64,000 nt of DNA. Source: Bauldia sp963759235. Lineage in GTDB: Bacteria > Pseudomonadota > Alphaproteobacteria > Rhizobiales > Kaistiaceae. Below, piece after piece: positions 15,060 through 25,465 of this stretch (its first letter is position 1; each line of letters begins with the position of its first letter). The position numbers and the translations under genes were made by a program. The DNA lies in assembly GCA_963759235.1 (NCBI GenBank), contig CAVWYO010000005.1, positions 248,001 to 312,000 of the forward strand. Direction: 5' to 3'. The notes beneath the pieces were generated by a model. That model searched no databases. It was given only the letters and a program-made list of their open reading frames with translations, and was not told the origin of the DNA.

Positions 15060-15896
15060 ATGGCACTCAAGACATACAAGCCGACGACGCCCAGCCAGCG
15101 TCAGCTCGTCCTTGTCGACCGTTCGGCGCTCTACAAGGGCAAGCCGGTCAAGGGCCTGGTCGAGGGCAAGACGTCGAGCGGCGGCCGCAACAATGTCGGG
15201 CGCATCACCGTGCGCTGGCGCGGCGGCGGCCACAAGCGCGCCTATCGCCGGGTCGACTTCAAGCGTCGGAAGCTCGACGTGCCGGCGACGGTGGAGCGGA
15301 TCGAATACGATCCGAACCGCACGGCTTTCATCGCGCTGATCCGCTACGAGGACGGCGAGTTGAACTACATTCTGGCGCCGCAGCGGCTTGCTGCCGGCGA
15401 CACCGTCATCGCCTCGCGTCAGGCCGACGTGAAGCCGGGCAACGCCATGCCGCTCGTTTCGATGCCGGTCGGCACGATCGTCCATAATGTCGAGATGAAG
15501 CTCGGTGCCGGCGGCCAGATCGCCCGTTCGGCCGGCACCTATGCCCAATATGTCGGCCGCGACCAGGGCTACGCCATCCTCAGGCTCCATTCCGGCGAGC
15601 AGCGGCTGGTCAACCAGAACTGCTTTGCCACCGTCGGCGCGGTGTCCAATCCCGACCATGGCAACATCAACATCGGCAAGGCCGGCCGCAACCGCTGGCT
15701 CGGTCGCAAGCCGGGCGTGCGCGGCGTCGCCATGAACCCGATCGACCATCCGCACGGCGGCGGCGAGGGACGCAGCTCCGGCGGCCGCCACCCGGTGACG
15801 CCGTGGGGCATCCCGACCAAGGGCAAGAAGACGCGCCGCAACAAGCGGACCGACAAGTTCATCGCGCGCAGCCGTCACCTGCGCAAAGGCAAGTAG
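15060..15896 (+). CDS. rplB: 50S ribosomal protein L2
   Basis: This 278-residue L2 begins MALKTYKPTTPSQRQLV. The C-terminal segment GVAMNPIDHPHGGGEGRSSGG contains the conserved histidine region next to the peptidyl-transferase centre. Sequence and length are ordinary for alphaproteobacteria. It is spaced 10 bp after rplW and 14 bp before rpsS. Confidence 0.99.
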   Translation: MALKTYKPTTPSQRQLVLVDRSALYKGKPVKGLVEGKTSSGGRNNVGRITVRWRGGGHKRAYRRVDFKRRKLDVPATVERIEYDPNRTAFIALIRYEDGELNYILAPQRLAAGDTVIASRQADVKPGNAMPLVSMPVGTIVHNVEMKLGAGGQIARSAGTYAQYVGRDQGYAILRLHSGEQRLVNQNCFATVGAVSNPDHGNINIGKAGRNRWLGRKPGVRGVAMNPIDHPHGGGEGRSSGGRHPVTPWGIPTKGKKTRRNKRTDKFIARSRHLRKGK

Positions 15897-15910
15897 AAAG
15901 AGGCTTCGAA

Positions 15911-16180
15911 GTGGCTCGTTCAGTCTGGAAAGGTCCGTTTGTCGACGGCTTCCTGTTGCGCAAGGTCGACAAGGCGCGCCCCGGCGAGGTGATCCGGACC
16001 TGGAGCCGGCGCTCGACCATCCTGCCCCAGTTCGTCGGGCTGACCTTTGGCGTCCACAACGGCAACAAGCACATTCCGGTGCTGGTCAGCGAGGACATGG
16101 TCGGGCACAAGTTCGGCGAGTTCGCGCCGACCCGCACCTATCACGGCCACGCCTCCGACAAGAAGGCGAGGAGGGCCTGA
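15911..16180 (+). CDS. rpsS: 30S ribosomal protein S19 (GTG start)
   Basis: The 89-residue S19 starts at a GTG (15911): (M)ARSVWKGPFVDGFLL is the family N-terminus and AAAGAGG at 15897-15903 is the ribosome binding site. Conserved WSRRSTILPQFVGLTFGVHNG follows. It is slightly shorter than the usual 92 residues. The stop TGA shares its A with the ATG of rplV. Confidence 0.97.
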   Translation: MARSVWKGPFVDGFLLRKVDKARPGEVIRTWSRRSTILPQFVGLTFGVHNGNKHIPVLVSEDMVGHKFGEFAPTRTYHGHASDKKARRA

Positions 16181-16560
16181 TGGGCAAGCCGAAGCACGAC
16201 CGCGTGCTCGCCGACAACGAGGCGCGGGCGAAGGCGCGGATGATCCGGATCTCGACCCAGAAGCTCAATCTGGTCGCCGGTCTGATCCGCGGCAAGAAGG
16301 TTTCGGCGGCGCTCGCCGACCTCACCTTCAGCCGCAAGCGGATCGCCCGCGACGTCAAGAAGACGCTGGAATCGGCGATTGCCAATGCCGAGAACAATCA
16401 CCAGCTCGACGTCGACTCGCTGGTGGTTGCCGAGGCCCATGTCGGGCCGGCGCTGGTCATGAAGCGGTGGACGCCGCGCGGCCGCGGCCGCATCGGGCGC
16501 ATCCGCAAGCGTTTCTCCAATCTCACCATCGTCGTCCGCGAAGTCGAGGAGTCCGCCTGA
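16180..16560 (+). CDS. rplV: 50S ribosomal protein L22
   Basis: This 126-residue L22 includes the beta-hairpin that lines the exit tunnel (MKRWTPRGRGRIGRIRKRFSNL), the region altered in macrolide-resistant mutants of other bacteria. Both ends overlap neighbours by one base (TGATG), showing tight coupling with rpsS and rpsC. Confidence 0.98.
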   Translation: MGKPKHDRVLADNEARAKARMIRISTQKLNLVAGLIRGKKVSAALADLTFSRKRIARDVKKTLESAIANAENNHQLDVDSLVVAEAHVGPALVMKRWTPRGRGRIGRIRKRFSNLTIVVREVEESA

Positions 16561-17264
16561 TGGGACAGAAGGTCAATCCGGTCGGGCTCCGCCTCGGCAT
16601 CAACCGCACCTGGGACTCGCGATGGTTCGCCAATACCGGCGAATACGGCCGGCTGTTGCACGAGGACATGAAGGTCCGCAACGCGCTGATGTCCGATCTC
16701 AAGCAGGCGGCGGTGTCGAAGATCGTCATCGAGCGGCCGCACAAGAAGTGCCGGGTGACCATCCATTCGGCCCGGCCGGGCATCGTCATCGGCAAGAAGG
16801 GCGCCGACATCGAGAAGCTCCGCAGGAAGGTCGCGGCAATGACCGACTCGGAGGTGCACATCAATATCGTCGAGGTGCGCAAGCCGGAGATCGAAGCGAC
16901 CCTGGTCGCCCAGTCGATCGCCCAGCAGCTGGAGCGCCGCGTCGCCTTCCGCCGGGCGATGAAGCGGGCCGTCCAGTCGGCGATGCGGCTCGGTGCCGAA
17001 GGCATCCGGATTTCCTGTGCCGGCCGTCTCGGCGGCGCCGAAATCGCCCGCATGGAGTGGTACCGCGAGGGTCGCGTGCCGCTGCACACGCTGCGCGCCG
17101 ACATCGATTTCGGCGTGGCGACCGCCAACACCGCCTACGGCACCTGCGGCGTCAAGGTGTGGATCTTCAAGGGCGAGATCATGGAGCACGACCCCATGGC
17201 GTCCGAGCGCAAGCAGGTCGAGGGAGCGGAGCCGCCGAGCCGCCGCCGCGAGCCGGTCGCCTAG
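16560..17264 (+). CDS. rpsC: 30S ribosomal protein S3
   Basis: The 234-residue S3 begins MGQKVNPVGLRLGINRTW. An N-terminal KH domain with the GxxG loop (IVIGKKGADIEKLR) and the C-terminal mRNA-entry helicase surface (AEIARMEWYREGRVPLHTLR) are both visible. The open frame extends far upstream, but only this start aligns. It overlaps the rplV stop by one base. Confidence 0.98.
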   Translation: MGQKVNPVGLRLGINRTWDSRWFANTGEYGRLLHEDMKVRNALMSDLKQAAVSKIVIERPHKKCRVTIHSARPGIVIGKKGADIEKLRRKVAAMTDSEVHINIVEVRKPEIEATLVAQSIAQQLERRVAFRRAMKRAVQSAMRLGAEGIRISCAGRLGGAEIARMEWYREGRVPLHTLRADIDFGVATANTAYGTCGVKVWIFKGEIMEHDPMASERKQVEGAEPPSRRREPVA

Positions 17265-17282
17265 GTCAAAGGTAGCGTCAAG

Positions 17283-17696
17283 ATGCTTCAGCCCACCCGC
17301 ACCAAGTTCCGCAAGCAGCACAAGGGCCGCATTCACGGCACTGCGACCTCGGGCGCCGAACTGACGTTCGGCTCCTACGGCATCAAGGCGTTGGAGCCGG
17401 AGCGGGTGACGGCGCGCCAGATCGAGGCGGCTCGCCGCGCGATCACCCGTCACATGAAGCGCGCCGGCCGCATCTGGATCCGCGTTTTCCCCGACGTGCC
17501 GGTGTCGAAGAAGCCGACCGAAGTCCGCATGGGCAAGGGCAAGGGCACGCCGGAATTGTGGGTGTGCCGGGTCAAGCCCGGCCGCATCATGTTCGAGGTC
17601 GACGGCGTCCCGCCGCAACTCGCCCGCGAGGCGCTTCGTCTCGGCGCGGCCAAGCTGCCGGTTCGCACGCGGTTCGTGCAGCGCATCGCGGACTGA
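17283..17696 (+). CDS. rplP: 50S ribosomal protein L16
   Basis: This 137-residue L16 (MLQPTRTKFRKQHKGRIHG...) contains MGKGKGTPELWVCRVKPGRIMFE. The arginine hydroxylated by YcfD in some bacteria falls in this region. The protein is needed for the A-site tRNA pocket of the 50S subunit. Length and order are as expected. Confidence 0.98.
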   Translation: MLQPTRTKFRKQHKGRIHGTATSGAELTFGSYGIKALEPERVTARQIEAARRAITRHMKRAGRIWIRVFPDVPVSKKPTEVRMGKGKGTPELWVCRVKPGRIMFEVDGVPPQLAREALRLGAAKLPVRTRFVQRIAD

Positions 17697-17711
17697 CGAA
17701 AAGGGAAGGTG

Positions 17712-17915
17712 ATGAAGGCGTCGGAAGTACGGTTGCTGACCGAGGATCAGATCGCTGACGAGCTGACCAAGCTCAAGAAGGAGCAGTTCAATCTGCGCTT
17801 CCAGCGGGCGACCGGTCAGCTCGAGAACACCGCGCGGGTCCGTCAGATCCGTCGCGACATTGCCCGGCTCATGACGATCCGCGGCAAGACCGTGGCGAAG
17901 AAGAAAAAAGGCTGA
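17712..17915 (+). CDS. rpmC: 50S ribosomal protein L29
   Basis: This small 67-residue coiled protein begins MKASEVRLLTEDQI and contains LKKEQFNLRFQRATGQLENTARVR. ATG 17712 was preferred over the GTG one codon earlier because AAGGGAAGG lies at the right distance. It binds near the tunnel exit beside L23. Confidence 0.97.
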   Translation: MKASEVRLLTEDQIADELTKLKKEQFNLRFQRATGQLENTARVRQIRRDIARLMTIRGKTVAKKKKG

Positions 17916-17926
17916 AGAAGCGAATC

Positions 17927-18175
17927 ATGCCCAAACGTGTCCTCCAAGGCACCGTCGTCAGCGACAAGAATGACAAGACCGTGGTCGTCCGCGTCGAGCG
18001 CCGCTTCACCCATCCGCTGTTGAAGAAGACGGTGCGGCGGTCGAAGAAGTATCACGCCCACGACGCTGAAAATAAACACAAAGTCGGCGACGTCGTGCTG
18101 ATTGAAGAAGGCGCGCCGATATCAAAAAACAAACGTTGGGTCGTGCTCGAGGGCACGCCGGCCGACGTGAACTAG
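17927..18175 (+). CDS. rpsQ: 30S ribosomal protein S17
   Basis: This 82-residue S17 has the OB-fold signature QGTVVSDKNDKTVVVRVERRFTHPLLKK. It is a primary 16S rRNA binder at the 5' domain. It lies 11 bp after rpmC. Confidence 0.98.
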   Translation: MPKRVLQGTVVSDKNDKTVVVRVERRFTHPLLKKTVRRSKKYHAHDAENKHKVGDVVLIEEGAPISKNKRWVVLEGTPADVN

Positions 18176-18199
18176 GGGACGGCCTTTGCCGGCAAGACG

Positions 18200-18568
18200 A
18201 TGATCCAGATGCAAACCAACCTTGACGTGGCGGACAATTCGGGTGCCCGCCGGGTCATGTGCATCAAGGTGCTGGGCGGATCGAAGCGGAAATACGCCTC
18301 GGTCGGCGACATCATTGTCGTCTCGGTGAAGGAGGCGATCCCGCGCGGCAAGGTCAAGAAGGGCGACGTCATGAAGGCGGTGGTGGTGCGGACCGCCAAG
18401 GACATCCGTCGCGCCGACGGCAGCGTCATCCGCTTCGACCGCAACGCCGCCGTTCTCATCAACAACCAGGCGGAGCCGATCGGCACCCGTATCTTCGGCC
18501 CGGTGCCGCGGGAACTGCGTGCCCGCAACCACATGAAGATCATCTCGCTCGCGCCGGAGGTGCTTTGA
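18200..18568 (+). CDS. rplN: 50S ribosomal protein L14
   Basis: This 122-residue L14 begins MIQMQTNLDVADNSGARRVMCIKVLGG, the universal L14 signature, and ends REKRARNHMKIISLAPEVL-like (here PRELRARNHMKIISLAPEVL). It is the binding platform for ribosome silencing factor on the 50S subunit. Its length equals the family norm. Confidence 0.98.
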   Translation: MIQMQTNLDVADNSGARRVMCIKVLGGSKRKYASVGDIIVVSVKEAIPRGKVKKGDVMKAVVVRTAKDIRRADGSVIRFDRNAAVLINNQAEPIGTRIFGPVPRELRARNHMKIISLAPEVL

Positions 18569-18570
18569 AC

Positions 18571-18888
18571 ATGGCCGCGAGGATCAAAAAGGGCGACAAG
18601 GTCGTCGTCATCACCGGCAAGGACAAGGGCAAGACCGGCGAGGTCATCCGGGTTCTGCCCGACAAGGACCGCGCGCTGGTTCGTGGCGTCAACGTCGCCC
18701 GCCGCCATCAGCGCCAGACCGCCAGAGATCAGGGCGGCATCGTCGTCAAGGAGATGCCGATCCACATGTCCAATATCGCGCTCGCCGATCCGCGGGACGG
18801 CAAGCCGACCAAGGTCGGCTTCCGCTTCAACAAGGACGGCTTCAAGGAGCGCTATGCTAGGCGCACCGGAGAAATCGTCGATGGCTGA
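18571..18888 (+). CDS. rplX: 50S ribosomal protein L24
   Basis: This 105-residue L24 begins MAARIKKGDKVVVITGKDKGKTGEV, a KOW motif that initiates 50S assembly. It starts 2 bp after the rplN stop, and its last eight bases overlap the start of rplE (ATGGCTGA). The upstream extension of the frame is not homologous. Confidence 0.98.
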   Translation: MAARIKKGDKVVVITGKDKGKTGEVIRVLPDKDRALVRGVNVARRHQRQTARDQGGIVVKEMPIHMSNIALADPRDGKPTKVGFRFNKDGFKERYARRTGEIVDG

Positions 18889-19438
18889 GGCACAGTACGA
18901 GCCGCGGCTCAGGACGTACTATCGCGAGACGGTACGGCCGACCATGATCGAGTCCTTCGGCTACAAGAACCCGATGCAGGTACCGCGGGTCGACAAGATC
19001 GTCCTCAACATGGGCGTCGGCGAGGCGGTGGCGGATTCCAAGAAGGTTCAGACCGCGCTCGCCGATCTGGCGATGATCGCCGGTCAGAAGCCGGCCGTCA
19101 CCCGGTCGCGGAAGTCGATCGCCACCTTCAAGCTGCGCGAGGGCATGCCGATCGGCGGCAAGGTGACCTTGCGGCAGAACCGGATGTACGAGTTTCTCGA
19201 CCGCCTGGTGAACGTGGCGCTGCCGCGGGTGCGCGACTTCCGCGGGCTCAACCCGAAAAGCTTCGACGGTCGCGGCAACTACGCGATGGGCATCAAGGAG
19301 CACATCATCTTCCCCGAGATCAACTACGACGAGGTTGATCAGATCTGGGGGATGGATGTGATCGTGTGCACCACCGCCAAAAGCGACGCCGAGGCGCACG
19401 CCTTGCTGAAGGCATTCAATTTTCCGTTCCGCCAATAG
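18881..19438 (+). CDS. rplE: 50S ribosomal protein L5
   Basis: The 185-residue L5 (MAEAQYEPRLRTYYRETVRP...) binds 5S rRNA and contacts the P-site tRNA. The NMGVGEAVADSKKVQTALADL and PRVRDFRGLNPKSFDGRGNY stretches are diagnostic. The start overlaps rplX by eight bases, an arrangement that couples their translation. Confidence 0.98.
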   Translation: MAEAQYEPRLRTYYRETVRPTMIESFGYKNPMQVPRVDKIVLNMGVGEAVADSKKVQTALADLAMIAGQKPAVTRSRKSIATFKLREGMPIGGKVTLRQNRMYEFLDRLVNVALPRVRDFRGLNPKSFDGRGNYAMGIKEHIIFPEINYDEVDQIWGMDVIVCTTAKSDAEAHALLKAFNFPFRQ

Positions 19439-19448
19439 GGATAGCCAA

Positions 19449-19754
19449 ATGGCAAAGACCAGCGCGATCGAAAGAAACAAGAAGCGGCGCGAGATGACGA
19501 CCCGCTACGCCGAGCGGCGGGCGGAGCTCAAGCGCGTCGCTCGCGACCCGAGCTTGACGCTCGAGGACCGCTTCCAGGCGCGCCTCAAGCTTGCCGAGTT
19601 GCCGCGCAATTCGTCGGCCGTCCGCATCCGCAACCGCTGCGAAGTGTCGGGACGGCCGCGCGGCTACTACCGCAAGCTGAAGCTGTCGCGGATTGCTCTG
19701 CGCGAGCTGGGGTCTCAGGGCCTGATCCCCGGCCTCGTCAAGTCGAGCTGGTAA
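19449..19754 (+). CDS. rpsN: 30S ribosomal protein S14
   Basis: This is the 101-residue, zinc-free form of S14: the CxxC pairs of the short form are missing. It ends RNRCEVSGRPRGYYRKLKLSRIALRELGSQGLIPGLVKSSW, typical for proteobacteria. It sits in the head of the 30S subunit and is needed late in assembly. Confidence 0.98.
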   Translation: MAKTSAIERNKKRREMTTRYAERRAELKRVARDPSLTLEDRFQARLKLAELPRNSSAVRIRNRCEVSGRPRGYYRKLKLSRIALRELGSQGLIPGLVKSSW

Positions 19755-19768
19755 GGAGAGCAAACGCG

Positions 19769-20164
19769 ATGGCGATGTCCGATCCGATCGGCGATATGCT
19801 GACCCGCATCCGCAACGCGCAGATGCGGAAGAAGTCGACGGTCACCACGCCGGGCTCCAGGCTCCGCGCGAGCGTTCTCGACGTCTTGCAGGCCGAGGGC
19901 TATATCCGCGGCTATTCGACGCTCGAGCAGGACGGTCGCTCCGAGCTGCAGATCGAGCTGAAATACTACGACGGTGAGCCGGTGATCCGCGAGATCGAGC
20001 GGGTGTCGCGGCCGGGTCGGCGGGTGTATTCGTCGGTGCGGACGATACCGCGGGTTGCCAGCGGTCTTGGCGTGTCGATCCTGTCGACGCCGAAGGGCGT
20101 CCTGTCGGATGCCGACGCCCGCGAGCAGAATGTCGGGGGCGAGGTGCTCTGCCGCGTCTTCTGA
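19769..20164 (+). CDS. rpsH: 30S ribosomal protein S8
   Basis: This 131-residue S8 contains the C-terminal GLGVSILSTPKGVLSDADAREQNVGGEVLC motif that grips 16S helix 21. A second in-frame ATG two codons downstream (MSDPIGDML) could be the real start and gives 129 residues. S8 is the spc-operon repressor in enterics. Confidence 0.98.
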   Translation: MAMSDPIGDMLTRIRNAQMRKKSTVTTPGSRLRASVLDVLQAEGYIRGYSTLEQDGRSELQIELKYYDGEPVIREIERVSRPGRRVYSSVRTIPRVASGLGVSILSTPKGVLSDADAREQNVGGEVLCRVF

Positions 20165-20190
20165 GGCAGGCGGAAACGGGAAGTTGTGAG

Positions 20191-20724
20191 ATGTCGCGAA
20201 TTGGAAAGAAGCCGGTCGAGGTGCCCAAAGGGGTCACCGCCACGGTCGACGGACAGAGGATCTCGGTGAAAGGCCCGAAAGGCGAGCTCGCCTTCGTGGC
20301 GACCGACGACGTCGCCGTGAAGATGGAAGACGGCTTGATTTCGGTCGATCCGCGAAACGAGTCGAAGCGGGCTCGCGCCGCCTGGGGCCTGTCGCGCACC
20401 ATGGTCGCAAATCTCGTCGAGGGGGTGACCAAGGGCTTCGAGCGCCGGCTGGAGATCAATGGCGTCGGCTACCGCGCCGCGGTGCAGGGTTCCAATCTGC
20501 ATCTCAACCTCGGCTACAGCCACGACGTCCGCTATCCGATTCCGGCCGGCATCAAGATCGAGACACCGAAGCCGACGGAAATCGTCGTCTCCGGCTCCGA
20601 CCGGCAAAGGGTCGGTCAGGTGGCGGCCGAAATCCGCGAATTCCGCAAGCCCGAGCCCTACAAAGGCAAGGGGATCAAATACGCGGACGAGTTCATCCAC
20701 CGCAAGGAAGGCAAGAAGAAGTAG
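20191..20724 (+). CDS. rplF: 50S ribosomal protein L6
   Basis: This 177-residue L6 (MSRIGKKPVEVPKGV...) consists of two tandem related domains and ends YKGKGIKYADEFIHRKEGKKK. It lies near the factor-binding centre of the 50S subunit. Spacing to rpsH is 26 bp and to rplR 11 bp. Confidence 0.98.
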   Translation: MSRIGKKPVEVPKGVTATVDGQRISVKGPKGELAFVATDDVAVKMEDGLISVDPRNESKRARAAWGLSRTMVANLVEGVTKGFERRLEINGVGYRAAVQGSNLHLNLGYSHDVRYPIPAGIKIETPKPTEIVVSGSDRQRVGQVAAEIREFRKPEPYKGKGIKYADEFIHRKEGKKK

Positions 20725-20735
20725 CGAGCGACGCC

Positions 20736-21092
20736 ATGGCCAAGAACAGAACCACCCGGCGGGTTGCCCGCGTCAGACGAGCGATCCGCGCCGCGGCCCA
20801 CGGCCGCTCGCGGTTGTCCGTTTTCCGCTCGTCGAAGCACATCTATGCCCAGGTCATCGACGACCAGGCGGGGCGCACCGTCGCCGCCGCTTCCTCGCTC
20901 GACAAGGGGCTGCGCGAGACGCTGAAGACAGGCGCCGACACCGCGGCTGCGGCCGAGGTCGGCAAGCTGCTCGCCGAGCGGGCGCTGGCCGCCGGGGTCA
21001 AGGACGTCGTCTTCGATCGCGGCGCCTATCTCTTTCACGGTCGCGTGAAGGCGCTGGCCGACGGCGCCCGCGAGGGCGGACTGAATTTCTGA
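20736..21092 (+). CDS. rplR: 50S ribosomal protein L18
   Basis: This 118-residue L18 binds 5S rRNA with L5. The arginine-rich N-terminus and RLSVFRSSKHIYAQVIDD, then DRGAYLFHGRVKALADGAREGGL, are typical. It is followed by a 54-bp gap to rpsE, longer than the other gaps in the spc section. Confidence 0.98.
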   Translation: MAKNRTTRRVARVRRAIRAAAHGRSRLSVFRSSKHIYAQVIDDQAGRTVAAASSLDKGLRETLKTGADTAAAAEVGKLLAERALAAGVKDVVFDRGAYLFHGRVKALADGAREGGLNF

Positions 21093-21146
21093 CCACGACT
21101 TGAACCGTCGAACTTCGACAACAATATCGGATCATCGGAACGGATA

Positions 21147-21707
21147 ATGGCAAGAGAGCGCGAACGGAGCCGGGACAGGGACGACCGCGACAGCGAATTC
21201 GTCGATAAGCTTGTCCACATCAACCGGGTTGCCAAGGTCGTCAAGGGCGGGCGGCGCTTCGGCTTCGCGGCGCTTGTCGTCGTCGGCGACCAGAAAGGCC
21301 GGGTCGGCTTCGGCCACGGCAAGGCCCGCGAGGTTCCCGAAGCCATCCGCAAGGCGACCGACGCGGCGAAACGGTCGATGGTGAGGGTGCCGCTCCGCGA
21401 GGGACGGACGCTCCACCACGACGTCCACGGCCGCCACGGCGCCGGCAAGGTCATCTGCCGCGCGGCGCCGGCCGGCACCGGCATCATCGCCGGCGGGCCG
21501 ATGCGCGCCGTCTTCGAGACCCTCGGCGTTCAGGACGTGGTGGCGAAATCGTTCGGTTCGTCCAATCCTTACAACATGGTGCGCGCGACCTTCGAGGCGC
21601 TGAAGAAGGAAGACAGCCCGCGTAGCGTCGCCGCCCGTCGCGGTATCAAGGTCTCGTCGCTGCAGGCGCGGCGGCGGGACGTCGATCCGGAAGCGGCGGA
21701 AGCCTGA
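21147..21707 (+). CDS. rpsE: 30S ribosomal protein S5
   Basis: This 186-residue S5 starts with a charged Arg/Asp/Glu tail (MARERERSRDRDDRDS) followed by the double-stranded RNA-binding domain (FVDKLVHINRVAKVVKGGRRF). The VPLREGRTLHHDVHGRHGAGKV loop is where spectinomycin and ram mutations occur in other species. It forms part of the mRNA entry helicase site. Confidence 0.98.
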   Translation: MARERERSRDRDDRDSEFVDKLVHINRVAKVVKGGRRFGFAALVVVGDQKGRVGFGHGKAREVPEAIRKATDAAKRSMVRVPLREGRTLHHDVHGRHGAGKVICRAAPAGTGIIAGGPMRAVFETLGVQDVVAKSFGSSNPYNMVRATFEALKKEDSPRSVAARRGIKVSSLQARRRDVDPEAAEA

Positions 21708-21727
21708 GCTAGCTTGAGGATACGGAT

Positions 21728-21919
21728 ATGGCCGACAAAACCGTCACCGTCGAGCAGATCGGCAGCCCGATACGCCGTCCGAAGGACCAGCGCGCCACGC
21801 TGATCGGTCTCGGCCTTAACAAGATGCACCGCCGCCGGACCCTGCCGGATACGTCGGCCGTCCGCGGCATGATCGCCAAGGTCAGCCACCTCGTCCGCGT
21901 CGTCGACGAAGGAAAATAA
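21728..21919 (+). CDS. rpmD: 50S ribosomal protein L30
   Basis: This 63-residue L30 (MADKTVTVEQIGSPIRRP...) contains LIGLGLNKMHRRRTLPDTSAVRGM. It lies 3 bp before rplO. Length is normal. Confidence 0.97.
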   Translation: MADKTVTVEQIGSPIRRPKDQRATLIGLGLNKMHRRRTLPDTSAVRGMIAKVSHLVRVVDEGK

Positions 21920-21922
21920 GCG

Positions 21923-22402
21923 ATGAAACTCAACGAGATCGCCGACAAGGCCGGAGCGACCAAGAATCGCATGCGGGTCGGCCGCGGCATCGGCTCGGGC
22001 AAGGGCAAGACCGCCGGCCGCGGCGTCAAGGGCCAGAAATCCCGGACCGGCGTCGCCATCAAGGGGTTCGAGGGCGGCCAGATGCCGCTCCACCGCCGCC
22101 TGCCCAAGCGCGGCTTCACCAATATCTTCGCCAAGGACTTCAACGAGGTCGGCCTCGACCGCGTCCAGCAGGCGATCGACGCGGGCAAGCTCGATGGCAA
22201 GGCACCGGTCACGGCCGAAGCGCTGAAGGTCGCCGGTGTCGTGCGCCGGGTGAGGGACGGCGTGCGGCTGCTCGCCAACGGCAACCTCAAGGGCGCCGTG
22301 ACTTTCGAGATCGCCGGCGCTTCGAAGGCTGCCGTCGCTGCGGTCGAGAAGGCCGGCGGGTCGGTCAAGATCCGCAAGGCGGAGGCCAAATCGGCCAGCT
22401 GA
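21923..22402 (+). CDS. rplO: 50S ribosomal protein L15
   Basis: This 159-residue L15 has the glycine-rich N-terminal extension (RVGRGIGSGKGKTAGRGVKGQKSR) that threads through 23S rRNA, followed by FEGGQMPLHRRLPKRGF. It is the last ribosomal gene before secY, 18 bp away. Confidence 0.98.
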   Translation: MKLNEIADKAGATKNRMRVGRGIGSGKGKTAGRGVKGQKSRTGVAIKGFEGGQMPLHRRLPKRGFTNIFAKDFNEVGLDRVQQAIDAGKLDGKAPVTAEALKVAGVVRRVRDGVRLLANGNLKGAVTFEIAGASKAAVAAVEKAGGSVKIRKAEAKSAS

Positions 22403-22420
22403 GGCCGGAGGGAAACGACC

Positions 22421-23749
<1,329 letters not shown>

Positions 23750-23753
<4 letters not shown>

Positions 23754-24325
23754 GGCTGATTCTGCTCGGCCCGCCGGGGGCCGGCAAGGGGACGCAGGCG
23801 CAGCGGCTGGTCGACAAGCACGGCCTCGTTCAGCTTTCGACCGGCGACATGCTGCGTGCGGCGGCCGCCGCCGGCACTCCGGTCGGCAAGCGGGCGAAGG
23901 CGATCATGGATCGCGGGGAGCTGGTTCCCGATGACGTCATGATCGAGATCATCGCCGAGCGCATCGGCCGGCCGGATACCGCCAAGGGCTTCATTCTCGA
24001 CGGTTTCCCGCGGACCATTGCGCAGGCCGAGGCGCTCGACAAACTGCTTGAGGAGCGCGGCATAAGCATCGATGCGATCATCGAAATCGCCGTCGACGAG
24101 AAGATGCTGCACGATCGCATTGAGGGCCGCGCCAAGGAAACCGGCGGGGTGCGCGGCGACGACAAGTCGACGGCGAGGCGCCTGGCGGTCTACCGTGAGC
24201 AGACGGCGCCGGTCGCCGAGCACTACCGGCGCATGGGACTTCTGCGGTCGGTCGACGGGATGGGATCGGTGGATGAGGTCGCCGCCCTGATCGACGGCCA
24301 TCTTCAGGCCTTGGCGGAGGCATAG
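23750..24325 (+). CDS. adk: adenylate kinase
   Basis: This 191-residue enzyme converts AMP and ATP to two ADP. The P-loop GPPGAGKGTQAQRL is at residues ~7-20, the AMP site STGDMLR and GFPRTIAQAEAL follow, and the LID is the short form without zinc cysteines. This short type is usual in rhizobial genomes. It overlaps the secY stop by four bases and is co-transcribed with it. Confidence 0.98.
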
Positions 24326-24340
24326 TCGGACGGCGCGGAG

Positions 24341-24369
24341 TTGACGAAAAGCCGCCGAATGATTATCTA
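24341..24369 (+). promoter_or_regulatory. candidate promoter for rpsM-rpsK-rpoA-rplQ
   Basis: TTGACG (24341-24346), a 17-bp spacer and TATCTA (24364-24369) form a good housekeeping-type promoter in the 192-bp gap between adk and rpsM. The predicted transcript would have a leader of about 140 bases. It would let the alpha operon be expressed apart from spc. Confidence 0.6.
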
Positions 24370-24517
24370 CCGGCACGACTTCTGGATTTATCAGATGAAC
24401 GGTGCCGGTCGACCAGCAATTGGGAAGCCGGGACCGTTTGTTGCGTTTGCCGGCCGACTTGGCGAAGTGATTGGTTTTCGGCTGTTTTAAAGGCAGTCGA
24501 CAAAAGGAGAAGCGAGC

Positions 24518-24886
<369 letters not shown>

Positions 24887-24966
24887 GCGGCGCATCGCCG
24901 AACGGATAAGCGGCCGCAAGGCCAGGAAGAACAGCACCCCGACAGGGCGAGCTTGAAAGGTCGAAA

Positions 24967-25356
24967 ATGGCGAAGGATGCAACCCGCGTGCGCCGCCGCG
25001 AGCGGAAGAACATCATCTCCGGCGTGGCGCATGTGAATTCCAGCTTCAACAATACCATGATCACCATCACCGACGCCCAGGGCAACGCGATTTCCTGGTC
25101 GTCGGCCGGTTTGATGGGGTTCAAGGGGTCGCGTAAATCGACCCCCTATGCGGCGCAGATGGCGGCGGAGGATGCCGGCCGGAAAGCGGCGGAGCATGGC
25201 GTCAAGACCCTCGAAGTGGAAGTGTCCGGCCCGGGTTCGGGCCGCGAGTCGGCCTTGCGCGCGCTGCAGTCCGGTGGCTTCACGATCACCTCGATCCGTG
25301 ACGTGACCCCGATCGCTCACAACGGCTGCCGGCCGCGGAAGCGCCGCCGCGTGTGA
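24967..25356 (+). CDS. rpsK: 30S ribosomal protein S11
   Basis: This 129-residue S11 contains GVAHVNSSFNNTMITITDAQG and ends with the universal THNGCRPPKRRRV-like tail (here AHNGCRPRKRRRV). The NG pair is the site of isoaspartate formation in other species. It lies 80 bp after rpsM. Confidence 0.98.
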   Translation: MAKDATRVRRRERKNIISGVAHVNSSFNNTMITITDAQGNAISWSSAGLMGFKGSRKSTPYAAQMAAEDAGRKAAEHGVKTLEVEVSGPGSGRESALRALQSGGFTITSIRDVTPIAHNGCRPRKRRRV

Positions 25357-25465
25357 GGTTCCCGCGTTCTTCGCAACGCTTGCAAAGTTTCTGCTCCAGC
25401 GCGGCCGCTGACGGTCGGCCGCTCCGCCTCCTCCCAGGGCGGCAACAACTGAAAGGACGAGGCTC